Source of the DNA: Streptococcus oralis
GTDB lineage: Bacteria > Bacillota > Bacilli > Lactobacillales > Streptococcaceae
NCBI RefSeq assembly: GCF_022749195.1
Contig: NZ_CP094226.1
Coordinates: forward strand, 1,390,001-1,454,000
Reading direction: 5' to 3'
DNA: 64,000 nucleotides
A model generated the notes under the pieces. It did no database searches. It was not told the origin of the DNA and was given only the letters and a program-made list of their open reading frames with translations. This document shows positions 25,944-36,600 of this stretch, piece by piece. Position 1 is the first letter of the stretch, and each line of letters opens with the position of its first letter. Both the position numbers and the translations under genes were made by a program.

Positions 25944-26918
25944 TTACTCAATAACGAGCTTCATTTCAGCGAATTTGATCCGTACGGTTGTTCCTTTTCC
26001 GACCTCAGACTCGATGCGAATCTGGTGACCCAGTTCTTCAGAAATTTTCTTAGATAGATAGAGGCCCAGTCCAGATGACTGCTGGGTTAGACGACCATTA
26101 TAGCCTGAAAACCCACGTTCAAAGACTCGGAGCACATCGCTGTTTTTAATCCCGATTCCCGTATCCTTGATACAGAGCTCCTGACCTTCCATATAAATCT
26201 CTAACCCACCTTTCTTGGTGTACTTGAGACTGTTTGAGAGGATTTGTTCAACGACGACCAACAGCCATTTCTTATCAGTCACGATGATTTTGTCAAGGTC
26301 ATGGAGATTGAGCGTCAGTCCTTTTTGGATAAAGAAAAGGGCATACTTACGAACCACTTCCTTCACCAGATCCTCCACTTGAACCTTTTCAAATACCAAG
26401 TCATCGTGGAAGCTCTCCAAACGAAGATACTGCAACACCAGGTTGGTATAGGAGTCAATCTTAAAGATTTCCTGTTCAAGTTGCTGCTTGACCTCACGAT
26501 CAGAAACTTCTGATACCAAGAGACGACTAGCCGCAATGGGAGTCTTGATCTGGTGAACCCATAAGGTGTAGTAATCCAGCAAATCCGTCAGCTTACTCTG
26601 AGCTTCCGACTTCTTTTGATACAATTCAGACTCCCGCTCTTCGAGTTTCTCTGCTAGCGCACATTCCAAAGGAGACTTGGGGTCTCTCTCAGCATAGAGT
26701 ACTTCCTGCCGGTAAACCTGAGCTTCTGCAAATATATCCCAAGCCAAAAATAAGAAGGTCAAAAAACTACTGAGCAGAAAGAAATAAAGAAAATAAGTTC
26801 CTAGACTAGCAAATAAAAACTGAAAGAGAAAGACGAGAAAGCCTAATGAAAAAATATAGGTAAAAACGCGACTGCGAGAACGCAGATAGGCTAGAAAAAA
26901 TGGTTTCCAATCAAGCAT
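25944..26918 (-). CDS. Sensor histidine kinase, BceS-like (intramembrane sensing)
   Basis: A 324-residue kinase with two membrane helices at the N-terminus (about 17-38 and 40-62) and almost no extracellular loop, then an H-box with His122 in VHQIKTP, an N-box (LSNSLKYTKKG), and G-boxes (KDTGIGI, SSGLGLYL). This is the architecture of BceS-type kinases that sense antimicrobial peptides through a partner ABC transporter. No transporter is adjacent. Position next to thrS matches the pneumococcal system TCS01 (from memory). Its ATG overlaps the regulator stop by eight bases. Confidence 0.9.
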   Translation of the reverse strand: MLDWKPFFLAYLRSRSRVFTYIFSLGFLVFLFQFLFASLGTYFLYFFLLSSFLTFLFLAWDIFAEAQVYRQEVLYAERDPKSPLECALAEKLEERESELYQKKSEAQSKLTDLLDYYTLWVHQIKTPIAASRLLVSEVSDREVKQQLEQEIFKIDSYTNLVLQYLRLESFHDDLVFEKVQVEDLVKEVVRKYALFFIQKGLTLNLHDLDKIIVTDKKWLLVVVEQILSNSLKYTKKGGLEIYMEGQELCIKDTGIGIKNSDVLRVFERGFSGYNGRLTQQSSGLGLYLSKKISEELGHQIRIESEVGKGTTVRIKFAEMKLVIE

Positions 26919-27588
26919 GTTTCAGTCCGTATCCTATCCCTTTCTTGGTTTCGATAAAGGCAGCTAATCCTTGTTCCTCAAGCTTTTTGCGCAAACGAGC
27001 CACATTAACAGACAGGGTATTGTCGTCGATAAAAAAGTCGCTGTTCCAGAGTTCCCGCATCAGGTCATCACGGGCTACAATATTGCCCGCATGTTCAAAC
27101 AAAACTCGTAAAATTTGAAATTCATTCTTGGTTAAGCTCAGAATTTTACCCTGATAGTGCAGGTCCATAGACTTGGTATTGAGAATCACACCTGCATACT
27201 CTAGCAAACTTTCATCTCGTCCAAACTCATAGGAACGGCGCAACAAACCCTGAACCTTAGCCAAAAGAACCTGCTGGTCAAAAGGTTTGGTCACAAAGTC
27301 ATCCGCCCCCATATTGATCGCCATGACGATATCCATAGCCTGATCTCTCGAAGACAGAAACATGATAGGTACCTTGGAAATCTTGCGAATCTCCTGGCAC
27401 CAGTGATAACCATTAAAAAGAGGCAGACCAATATCCATGAGGACCAGATGAGGTTCCGACTGGACAAATAAACTCAACACTTCCATAAAGTCTTCTACCA
27501 AAACGACTTCAAATCCCCACTCAGAGAGCAATTTCCCAACTTGTTGCCGAATAACTTGGTCATCTTCCACTAGTAAAATCTTGTGCAT
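26911..27588 (-). CDS. Response regulator, OmpR family
   Basis: A 225-residue regulator paired with the overlapping kinase gene. Receiver domain: acidic pocket VEDD (7-10), phospho-acceptor Asp52 (LMDIGLP), Lys101 (TKPF). C-terminal winged-helix DNA-binding domain ends in VNVARLRKKL and KKGIGYGLK. AGGAGG is seen before the ATG. Likely promoter is upstream within the 416-base gap, but only weak boxes are visible. Confidence 0.92.
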   Translation of the reverse strand: MHKILLVEDDQVIRQQVGKLLSEWGFEVVLVEDFMEVLSLFVQSEPHLVLMDIGLPLFNGYHWCQEIRKISKVPIMFLSSRDQAMDIVMAINMGADDFVTKPFDQQVLLAKVQGLLRRSYEFGRDESLLEYAGVILNTKSMDLHYQGKILSLTKNEFQILRVLFEHAGNIVARDDLMRELWNSDFFIDDNTLSVNVARLRKKLEEQGLAAFIETKKGIGYGLKHA

Positions 27589-27922
27589 GCGCTCCTCCTT
27601 TGCTATTTTTCAAAGTATCAAAACCCTTCATATCAGATTTACGGATCAGTATCTCATACTGTTTAGAAGCCTATTTCCCAAATCCAGATAAGAAAACAGA
27701 TGCTAAATAGAGAATAATCCCATTGATATCATACCTTATTTTTAACTATAGTTCCAGCCTTATCCTATATTTCCCTTTTTTGTGCTCATTTGGTCCGCGT
27801 TTCTTTTACTTAAGGAATAGATTTAAAATGAGTAATCTCATTAAAATAAATGCCTTGTAAATTTATGTTACTCCTCTGTTGATAAAAGTAATCACTTTAA
27901 ACAACTAGATCTAGCTTTCTTA
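27589..27922. other. Intergenic gap with no gene
   Basis: About 330 AT-rich bases between the divergent response-regulator and TetR genes. Only short open frames without ribosome sites occur. It must contain the two-component promoter, for which I see no convincing -35/-10 pair. Confidence 0.5.
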
Positions 27923-27951
27923 TTGACAAGTCAGATAGGATTTGCTAGAAT
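27923..27951 (+). promoter_or_regulatory. Promoter of the TetR gene
   Basis: TTGACA, exactly 17 bases, TAGAAT. The inverted-repeat operator begins at the next base, so repressor binding would block RNA polymerase at the start site. Confidence 0.8.
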
Positions 27952-27981
27952 ATGAATGAACAGATTGATTTATTCATTCAT
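27952..27981 (+). promoter_or_regulatory. Operator candidate 1 for the TetR regulator
   Basis: Perfect nine-base arms ATGAATGAA and TTCATTCAT separated by 12 bases, immediately after the -10 box. The same motif recurs at 28601-28629 before the next gene, which supports it as the binding site of the regulator between them. Confidence 0.7.
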
Positions 27982-28004
27982 GAAACAAAGGAGGTTAAAT
28001 CATA

Positions 28005-28568
28005 TTGGACAAAAAACAATCTTTAAAAACAGCGGCCTATGAAGTTTTTTCGAAAAAAGGTTACAAGGCGACAGGGATTTCAGAAATTGCTAGACAAGCT
28101 GGTATGGCAGTAGGCTCTTTTTATAACTATTACGAGAGTAAAGAAGCCATTTTTCTAGACATCTATATTGATGAAAACAACCGTGTTCGCCAATCTATGA
28201 TCGAAGAACTGGATTGGGAAATTGACATGACCGACCTCATTAGTCAACTCTTTGCTCAGTCCAGAACTCTCGTTTCTTCTAATAAAATCCTTGCAGAATG
28301 GTACAATCCTGCCATCGCAGATGAGTTGCACAACTATTATTCTTCAGAAGAAGGCAAAGTCGCAAATCCATTTCATCAGTTTCTTGTTAAAACTTTTACA
28401 AATCGTATGCAGGCTGAAGGGTATTCTCCAGAAAAGATTCAAGAGATTTTACAAGTTTACAACCTATTTTACTACATGGATATGCATATCACAGAAAAAG
28501 ATTTTCCAGATATTGGCAAAACTGTCGAAATACTTGCAACCAACTTCATAAAAGGAGTTCTAAAATAA
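28005..28568 (+). CDS. TetR-family transcriptional regulator
   Basis: A 187-residue TetR repressor with an N-terminal helix-turn-helix (ATGISEIARQAGMAVGSFYNYYESKEAIF) seen as GISEIARQAGMAVGSFYNYY, and a helical ligand-binding domain whose inducer is not predictable. The start is a TTG: AAAGGAGG precedes it and no in-frame ATG lies nearby. Candidate operators with the motif ATGAATGAA...TTCATTCAT flank the gene, one after its own promoter and one before the flavin reductase-like gene, so autoregulation and control of that gene are inferred. A terminator hairpin follows the stop. Confidence 0.88.
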   Translation: MDKKQSLKTAAYEVFSKKGYKATGISEIARQAGMAVGSFYNYYESKEAIFLDIYIDENNRVRQSMIEELDWEIDMTDLISQLFAQSRTLVSSNKILAEWYNPAIADELHNYYSSEEGKVANPFHQFLVKTFTNRMQAEGYSPEKIQEILQVYNLFYYMDMHITEKDFPDIGKTVEILATNFIKGVLK

Positions 28569-28592
28569 AGAAGATGGACTTCTTTATTTTTT
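28567..28592 (+). terminator. Terminator after the TetR gene
   Basis: Arms AAAGAAG and CTTCTTT followed by a T-rich run, overlapping the stop codon. Confidence 0.7.
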
Positions 28593-28600
28593 GGAAATGT

Positions 28601-28629
28601 ATGAATGAATTTATTTTGCGTTCATTCAG
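28601..28629 (+). promoter_or_regulatory. Operator candidate 2 before the flavin reductase-like gene
   Basis: Arms ATGAATGAA and TTCATTCAG (eight of nine complementary) with an 11-base spacer, 25 bases before the next ATG. A TAAAAT at 28634 could be a -10 box; the promoter is not certain. Confidence 0.6.
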
Positions 28630-28654
28630 CAATTAAAATTAGGAGTCATAAAAA

Positions 28655-29431
28655 ATGAAAAGAGGTAAAAAAATGTTTATTATCATTCTATCAACACTTG
28701 GATTACTAGCCCTTATAACTTGGGGTGCCATCGCCTATCTTGGACGAAGTCAGACATTATCGATAAAATCCATCGAAAATCCCGGCGGAGATTTGTATTT
28801 AATTCACATCACAAAACCGAGTCATCAAACCTGGAAAGCTGGGGCTTATGCTCAGTTTAAGCTCCCTGATACGTCGTCCGCTGCTAGGAAAAACGAAGCT
28901 AAGGGAGAGCAGACCAGTCGATGGCTAACCATTGCCTCCACACCTGATGAAGATGAAATCCTCATTTTAACGCATAATAGTGGTAGCCACTTTAAGGAAA
29001 CCTTGACACATTTACCGGCTGGCAGTGAGATTGAGATGAGTTGGCTGGATTCCTCTTTGACTGTTAAAGATACGAATCAGCCACTAGTTTGCTTTGCATC
29101 TGATGTTGGTATTTCTGCTCTACGCCCCCTTATCAAAGAATGGGCTGGTAAAGCTCCAATTATTCTCAACCATTTTGACAAAGGAGTTACTATTTTCGAT
29201 AATGAGATGAAGGAACTAGCTCAAAACACATCGAATTTTACTTATAAAACTAGCGATGAATTTTCTCAAAGTCAAGCATTTTTAAAACGTGCTATTGATG
29301 AATACGGCAATCAAGCCAGCTATCTCATCACAGGTCAGCCTGATGATGTAAATGAGATGAAGAATTTTTTAAAGGAAAATGGGATTGATAGCAAAAACAT
29401 ACAAGTAAGCTCGTTTAGAGGTTTGAAATAG
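28655..29431 (+). CDS. Membrane-anchored ferredoxin-NADP-reductase-like protein
   Basis: A 258-residue protein with an N-terminal membrane helix (about 7-28), then a domain resembling the FAD/NAD module of ferredoxin reductases: AGAYAQFKL, RWLTIASTP (flavin-binding RxxS-like), and a degenerate nucleotide loop ASDVGISALRP, ending in a GQPDDV segment. It probably moves electrons at the inner membrane face or is an extracytoplasmic relative; donor and acceptor are unknown. The start follows AGGAG. Inferred target of the neighbouring TetR regulator. It lacks the heme-binding membrane domain found in the NOX-type protein farther right. Confidence 0.75.
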   Translation: MKRGKKMFIIILSTLGLLALITWGAIAYLGRSQTLSIKSIENPGGDLYLIHITKPSHQTWKAGAYAQFKLPDTSSAARKNEAKGEQTSRWLTIASTPDEDEILILTHNSGSHFKETLTHLPAGSEIEMSWLDSSLTVKDTNQPLVCFASDVGISALRPLIKEWAGKAPIILNHFDKGVTIFDNEMKELAQNTSNFTYKTSDEFSQSQAFLKRAIDEYGNQASYLITGQPDDVNEMKNFLKENGIDSKNIQVSSFRGLK

Positions 29432-29542
29432 GAGCAATCTATCTTCTATGTATTTCAATCAAACCCTACTAGGTCATTCGAACACGCCCACTAGCTAATT
29501 CTAGGTAAATGTGATAGGATAAACATAGAGAAAGGAGCTTTT

Positions 29543-30619
29543 ATGGCCAATATTTTTGACTATCTCAACGATGTAGTCTTTGATTCCTTTTATGACCTCC
29601 CCGTGAATGAGTTAGATGTTCTTGCCTTGACCGAATTAACCTACCTTGCTTTTGATGATGTAGTTACCCAAAAACCCCAGCGTCTCATAGATCTTGCACC
29701 TCAAATCCCTAGAGACACGACGATGTTGACCAATAAAAACCGTCTCCAGTTGTTGGATCAGCTCGCTCAACACAAACGCTTTAAAAATTGCAAGCTCTCA
29801 GACTTTATCAACGATATCGATCCTGAATTGCAAAAACAGTTTGCGGCTATGACTTATCGTATCAGTCTCGATACCTATTTGCTTGTTTTTCGTGGGACGG
29901 ATGATAGTATCATCGGTTGGAAAGAAGATTTCCATATGACCTATATGAAGGAAATCCCTGCTCAAAAACATGCCCTCCAGTATTTAGAGAATTTTTTTGC
30001 CCAACACCCCAACCAAAAGCTTATCTTAGCAGGACACTCAAAAGGGGGCAATCTAGCTGTCTATGCTGCCAGTCAACTTAATCCAAACTTGCAGAAAAAC
30101 ATTGTCGCTGTCTATACTTTTGATGCCCCTGGGCTTCACAAGGAACTAACCGAAACACCTGGCTATCAAAACATGATGGAAAGAACGAAAGTATTTATCC
30201 CACAAGGTTCTATCATCGGGACGATGCTGGAAATTCCGGATAAAAAGATCATCGTTCGAAGCAGAGCTTTAGGTGGCCTTGCTCAGCACGACACCTTTAG
30301 TTGGCAGGTTGAAGACAAACACTTTGTCCAACTGGACGAGACCAATAGTGACAGCCAGCAAGTCGATACAACCTTCAAGGAATGGGTTGAGACGGTCCCT
30401 GATACTGAACTGCAGCTCTACTTTGACCTCTTTTTTGGAATCATTCTCGATGCAGGCATCTCCTCTATCAACGATCTTTCTTCCTTCAAGGTCATTGAAC
30501 ACGTTCACCATCTCTTTGTCCAAGCTCAATCCCTCACTCCTGAAGAAAGAGAAACCATGGGACGACTAACCCAACTCTTGATTGATACCCGTTACCAAGC
30601 TTGGAAAAATCGAGAATAG
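29543..30619 (+). CDS. DUF2974-family alpha/beta hydrolase
   Basis: A 358-residue cytoplasmic protein of the DUF2974 (Mbeg1-like) lipase-fold family. The nucleophile elbow is GHSKGGN with serine in the centre, and the preceding strand reads LVFRGTDD as in class 3 lipases. Substrate and role are unknown; no signal peptide. GAAAGGAG precedes the ATG. A strong hairpin terminator follows. It is convergent with the giant surface-protein gene. Confidence 0.85.
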   Translation: MANIFDYLNDVVFDSFYDLPVNELDVLALTELTYLAFDDVVTQKPQRLIDLAPQIPRDTTMLTNKNRLQLLDQLAQHKRFKNCKLSDFINDIDPELQKQFAAMTYRISLDTYLLVFRGTDDSIIGWKEDFHMTYMKEIPAQKHALQYLENFFAQHPNQKLILAGHSKGGNLAVYAASQLNPNLQKNIVAVYTFDAPGLHKELTETPGYQNMMERTKVFIPQGSIIGTMLEIPDKKIIVRSRALGGLAQHDTFSWQVEDKHFVQLDETNSDSQQVDTTFKEWVETVPDTELQLYFDLFFGIILDAGISSINDLSSFKVIEHVHHLFVQAQSLTPEERETMGRLTQLLIDTRYQAWKNRE

Positions 30620-30621
30620 AC

Positions 30622-30657
30622 AAAAACCAACTAATCTAATGATTAGTTGGTTTTTTT
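30622..30657. terminator. Bidirectional terminator between DUF2974 and the LPXTG gene
   Basis: Arms AAAAACCAACTAATC and GATTAGTTGGTTTTT with a four-base loop; A-run on one side and T-run on the other make it work for both convergent genes. Confidence 0.9.
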
Positions 30658-30697
30658 AAGAAACTAAAGGATACTACTTAGAATCTCGAGTATAGAA

Positions 30698-33600
30698 TTA
30701 GTCTTCTTTTTTCTTGCGAGACACAAGTCCAAATCCGCTCATCAAACCAAGTACTCCTAGAGCTGCCAAAGCTGCATGATCTTCCATACCAGTATTAGGT
30801 AATTCTTTGGTTGCTTTAGTAGTTGGAGATTGCTCAGTCGGTTTTTGTTGAGGGGCAGTAACAACTTTCTCATAAACGTGTTCTGTGTCACCGTTTGGAA
30901 GTTTCTTGGTCTCTACGAAGCGGTAGCCTGGAATATCTTTCTTAGGTTGTTCACCGTCTTCGCTTGGATAACCTGGAATCTCATTCCCTTCCTTATCCTT
31001 GTGACTAGTCTTCACTTTTTCGTAGACATGCTCTGTGTCGCCGTTTGGAAGTTTCTTAGTCTCTACGAAGCGGTAACCTGGAATAGCCTTCTTAGGTTGT
31101 TCACCGTCTTCGCTTGGATAGCCTGGAATCTCGTTGCCTTCCTTATCCTTATGACTAGTCTTAACCTTCTCATAAACGTGTTCTGTGTCACCGTTTGGAA
31201 GTTTCTTAGTCTCTACGAAGCGGTAACCTGGAATATCTTTCTTAGGTTGTTCACCGTCTTCGCTTGGATAGCCTGGAATCTCGTTGCCTTCCTTATCCTT
31301 ATGACTAGTCTTAACCTTCTCATAAACGTGTTCTGTGTCACCGTTTGGAAGTTTCTTAGTCTCTACGAAACGGTAACCTGGAATTTCCTTCTTAGGTTGT
31401 TCGCCGTCTTCGCTTGGATAGCCTGGAATCTCGTTGCCTTCCTTATCCTTGTGACTTGTCTTCACTTTTTCGTAGACGTGTTCTGTGTCGCCGTTTGGAA
31501 GTTTCTTAGTCTCTACGAAGCGGTAGCCTGGAATATCTTTCTTAGGTTGTTCACCGTCTTCGCTTGGATAACCTGGAATGTCATTCCCTTCCTTATCCTT
31601 ATGACTAGTCTTAACCTTCTCATAAACGTGTTCTGTGTCGCCGTTTGGAAGTTTCTTAGTCTCTACGAAGCGGTAGCCTGGAATATCTTTCTTAGGTTGT
31701 TCACCGTCTTCGCTTGGATAACCTGGAATCTCATTCCCTTCCTTATCCTTGTGACTAGTCTTCACTTTTTCGTAGACATGCTCTGTGTCGCCGTTTGGAA
31801 GTTTCTTAGTCTCTACGAAGCGGTAACCTGGAATAGCCTTCTTAGGTTGTTCACCGTCTTCGCTTGGATAACCTGGAATCTCATTCCCTTCCTTATCCTT
31901 GTGACTAGTCTTCACTTTTTCGTAGACATGCTCTGTGTCACCGTTTGGAAGTTTCTTAGTCTCTACGAAACGGTAACCTGGAATTTCCTTCTTAGGTTGT
32001 TCTCCGTCTTCGCTTGGATAGCCTGGAATGTCATTGCCTTCCTTATCCTTATGACTAGTCTTAACCTTCTCATAAACGTGTTCTGTGTCGCCGTTTGGAA
32101 GTTTCTTAGTCTCTACGAAACGGTAACCTGGAATTTCCTTCTTAGGTTGTTCGCCGTCTTCGCTTGGATAGCCTGGAATGTCATTCCCTTCCTTATCCTT
32201 GTGACTAGTCTTCACTTTTTCGTAGACATGCTCTGTGTCGCCGTTTGGAAGTTTCTTAGTCTCTACGAAGCGGTAACCTGGAATATCCTTCTTAGGTTGT
32301 TCACCATCTTCGGTTGGATAACCTGGAATGTCATTCCCTTCCTTATCCTTATGACTGGTCTTAACCTTCTCATAAACGTGTTCTGTGTCGCCGTTTGGAA
32401 GTTTCTTAGTCTCTACGAAGCGGTAACCTGGAATATCCTTCTTAGGTTGTTCACCATCTTCGGTTGGATAACCTGGAATGTCATTCCCTTCCTTATCCTT
32501 ATGACTAGTCTTAACCTTCTCATAAACGTGTTCTGTGTCGCCGTTTGGAAGTTTCTTAGTCTCTACGAAGCGGTAACCTGGAATATCCTTCTTAGGTTGT
32601 TCACCGTCTTCGGTTGGGTGGCCTGGAATGTCATTGCCTTCCTTATCCTTATGACTAGTCTTAACCTTCTCATAAACGTGTTCTGTGTCGCCGTTTGGAA
32701 GTTTCTTAGTCTCTACGAAGCGGTAGCCTGGAATATCTTTCTTAGGTTGTTCGCCGTCTTCGCTTGGATAACCTGGAATGTCATTGCCTTCCTTATCCTT
32801 ATGACTAGTCTTAACCTTCTCATAAACGTGTTCTGTGTCACCGTTTGGAAGTTTCTTAGTCTCTACGAAGCGGTAGCCTGGAATATCTTTCTTAGGTTGT
32901 TCGCCGTCTTCGGTTGGATAACCTGGAATGTCATTCCCTTCCTTATCCTTATGACTGGTCTTAACCTTCTCATAAACGTGTTCTGTGTCACCGTTTGGAA
33001 GTTTCTTAGTCTCTACGAAGCGGTAGCCTGGAATATCTTTCTTAGGTTGTTCACCGTCTTCGCTTGGATAACCTGGAATGTCATTCCCTTCCTTATCCTT
33101 ATGACTAGTCTTAACCTTCTCATAAACGTGTTCTGTGTCACCGTTTGGAAGTTTCTTAGTCTCTACGAAGCGGTAACCTGGGATATCTTTCTTAGGTTGT
33201 TCACCGTCTTCGGTTGGAACTAATGTATTCCCCTTAGTATCTACAAATGAAGTAATTGGACGTACAGTTGGAGTGTATTTTGCAGTTATTTCTGTTCCGT
33301 TCTTATCAACTCGTTTGACTGTAACTCCTGAAGCCTTCCCAACAAAGTCTTTTTCTGGTGTGAAAGTTACCACACCATTTTCATCAATGGTATAAGTTCC
33401 TTCTCCCGGAACAACTTTCTTAGTTGTGCCATCATCAAAGGTTGGTTTAACACTTTCATCAATTTCAACAGTCTTCTCTACACCGTTTACTTCAACTTTA
33501 CCACCAGTAAAAGTTGGTGTACCGTTTTGTGTTTGTCCTTTAGGTCCTTCAGACTCATCATCTGTAGAAGTTGGTTTAACAGGTATTACAGTTGGAGTAT

Positions 33601-36600
33601 ACGTTGCTGTAGCAGTTGCTGTAATATCCGTATCATTAGCACCTTTTCCTAATTTTGCAGTAAGTGAAACTGTTACAGGTGTAGCTGTACCAGTAAATGT
33701 CTTCAATGGAACAAAAGTTACTTCGCCTGTTTCATTATCAATTGAGTAGGTACCCTGACCATCAATTGTTAGAGTATCAACAAACCCACCTGTTTTTGGA
33801 TCTACTAACTTAGAAGGCGAAGAAGCACTTGGTTTTACTGGTGATCCATCTCCAACAGATGTAAAGGTTGGAGTTTCTTTTTGAGTAGCACCTTGAATAT
33901 CAGTCGAAGTCACATTATGTCCTTCAATCGTATCAGTTACTGTAATATGGTAGGTTGTTGTAGCGGTTGATGAATCAACCCCATGATCAACTCCCGACTC
34001 AGTTCCACCGATTGTTGCTTCAGTAGTGTAATTTCCATTGCTATCAATGACATCAATCTTAACAGTATATACTCCTACTTCATTTAAGCTATATCCACTA
34101 GCAATATTATAGTTATTTGCATCTTGTTTAGTATCAAATACTTTTTGAACTCCTGAAGGCGATGTTACTGTGATTCGAGTAATATAAGTAGTTTTTCCAT
34201 ATTTAGTATCTTCAGAGTCTGAGATGCTTACTGCAGCTTTTGCTTCATTACGAAGGTCAACAGCTGTACCTTTTGTTGAAGTATAATCTTGTGAAGTTGC
34301 TGTTGGTTTTGTATTTACAACCGTTGCCACGTCCGTATTTGTGGCAATCGTCCCTCTAATAATACCACCAAATCCAGACTTAGTATGAACTTCCCAAGAG
34401 TCATTTCCTAGTTTAGTAGCGGTCACTTCTGTTCCATCAGACGACGCCCAGGTATTCGAATGTTTATCGTAAGTGACAGTTACTGACATTCCATCTCCTA
34501 CCTGATTAGTATTCTTAGAAACATAAATCGTTTCTGGACGAGTTGGCGTTTCTACACTTGTCACTTTCCCAGCACTATCCAGCTGTCGGATGTACTCGTA
34601 GATATAAAATTTCATACCACCGTCTTGCTGAGCTTCTGTGTACACTTGACGTTTAGTCCATCTTGTCGTACCATCACCATTCAGTGTTTTACTTTCAGCA
34701 TAGTCGCCAGGTAACTCCCAGTGTCCGGTAGCCTTATTAAAAGTAGCAGTATGTTTTTGCCCATCCGTTCCATTTAACTCAACTTGTTCACGTAAGAAAG
34801 TTCCCTTAACATTTTCAACAGATGCTTCCACTTTAATATTGTCCACACCAACTTTGGCAGTTGCCTCTGATGCCACAGGAATATTAAAGACTGTATCTGA
34901 ATCAACAGTACCTAATTCTTGATTCTCAGAAACAGCTGTGTTGGTTGAATCACTGTCTACGAGCCATTTGCCGTTAACTGCTTTTAGATTGGTTACAGTA
35001 CCATCCGGCATTGTTATCTTAGCACTTGATGCACCTTTAGAAATTTTAACTGGTACAACCGTTGAGTAAGTTTCAACGTTTTGAACCTCAACCTTTGGTT
35101 TCACCACTACTGTTACAGTAGCATGTGCTTCTTGTCCAGATTGGTTCCAGACATTATTATTAGCCAACTTATCATAATCTTTTGCAAATATAGAGACTGT
35201 GTAAATTCCTGCTTCAGTTAATTTTCCAGAAATGATTCCTCTCCCCATATTCGTTTGATCAGCAGCTTGCTCATCAGAAGTACTGTTTGCAACACTATAG
35301 CTAGTACCTGGAATTAGGACTTTAGAATCATCTAATTGTTCACCAATGGTGTTATATCCTGAAACTCCTGTCACTGCTCTAGAAAATCTTTGAGGCACTC
35401 TTACAACTTTTCCTTCAACCGTCGTGTAGTTATAAGTTCCTCGACTATTTGCTGGTGTTGCACTGGCACCTGATTCGTCATAGAATTGAATGTTTACATT
35501 AGCATCATCACCTACTTTACGATCATAACGCTCAGAGTCTGACTTTATTTTAGGAGGCGTGCTATCTTGCCACCCGACCCAACCAGCACGAAGATTCTGA
35601 ATTTGGAAAGTTACTGTTCGACCATCTGTATTGGTCGCAGTAATATTAAATCGTAAATCATAAACTCCATTTTCAATATCCGCTATAACTTTTCCTTGAA
35701 TTGTGTCTGTTTCTGAATCGTATGTCAATCCCGGTACAAGGTTAGTTGGTGTTACAGAGGTAAGACTCCAACCAGCTTGCTTAGCTTTTTCTGTAACTGC
35801 AATACGATCTTTCAGACCTTTAATATAAACTCTGTCAACTCCTTGTTCATACCCATAGCCATAAATTTCTGTAGCTAGGTATTCATAACCACCGTTAGCA
35901 GAGTATATTGAAGTCGCAGCGTTTGAAATTCTTGACCCATCCGCACGGATTTTATTTCTCCAAAGTGGTGCTTCTTCAGCTAACTTTTTAGCGGCATCAG
36001 GGGTTAATGGATAGTCTACACGTCCTTTGTTGTTATGACCAGTTTTTCCACCTTGTTCTGTATGCATCCCATTTCCAGCATTTGTATCATTGCCAACTCG
36101 CTGATTAGAATAGACCTCTATCTCTAACCCTGTAGCATCAGTACCCGTAATTAATTTAATTTCTTGGACTGGAATCGTATAGGTATCCTTACCTGTATGA
36201 TTTGAAGCATTTATTTCTGAGACACGAGAGACATTTGTCCCTTCTTCAGCATAGAAATCTTGAGCAGCCAAAGCTACTCCGAAGTTTCCGTCTTTTCCAA
36301 CTCCCGCTTTTTTCAGATCATTGTAGACAGCAAGAATGGAATCATTTAAGCGTGACAATTGATCATTGATTTGTTTAGCTGTAAGGGCATCATTCGCTAG
36401 GACTTTTTTAGTTTCTGCAATAACTTCTTTATTATTAGCTATCGCCGCCTCAATTGCCGCTTTGTTTTCAGCCTCAAGCTTATTTTTCCGGATTGCTTCA
36501 GTTGCTAAAACATTGGTTACCTCAGCTTCAGAGGTGACTTGTTCTAAGACTTTTTTAGCTTCTTGGACTGGTTTGACAGTTTCTTTTGTTTCTTTTGTTT

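Noticed and set aside
30866-33217. Regular repeats that could look like a CRISPR array
   Set aside because: The period is 150 bases with no unique spacers between short repeats; the whole unit is coding and conserved.
30830-33223. A 797-codon open frame on the plus strand opposite the LPXTG repeats, full of hydrophobic 50-residue repeats
   Set aside because: The 150-base period is a multiple of three, so one stop-free unit keeps the opposite frame open across all copies. There is no ribosome site, and sequence change is explained by the sense protein.
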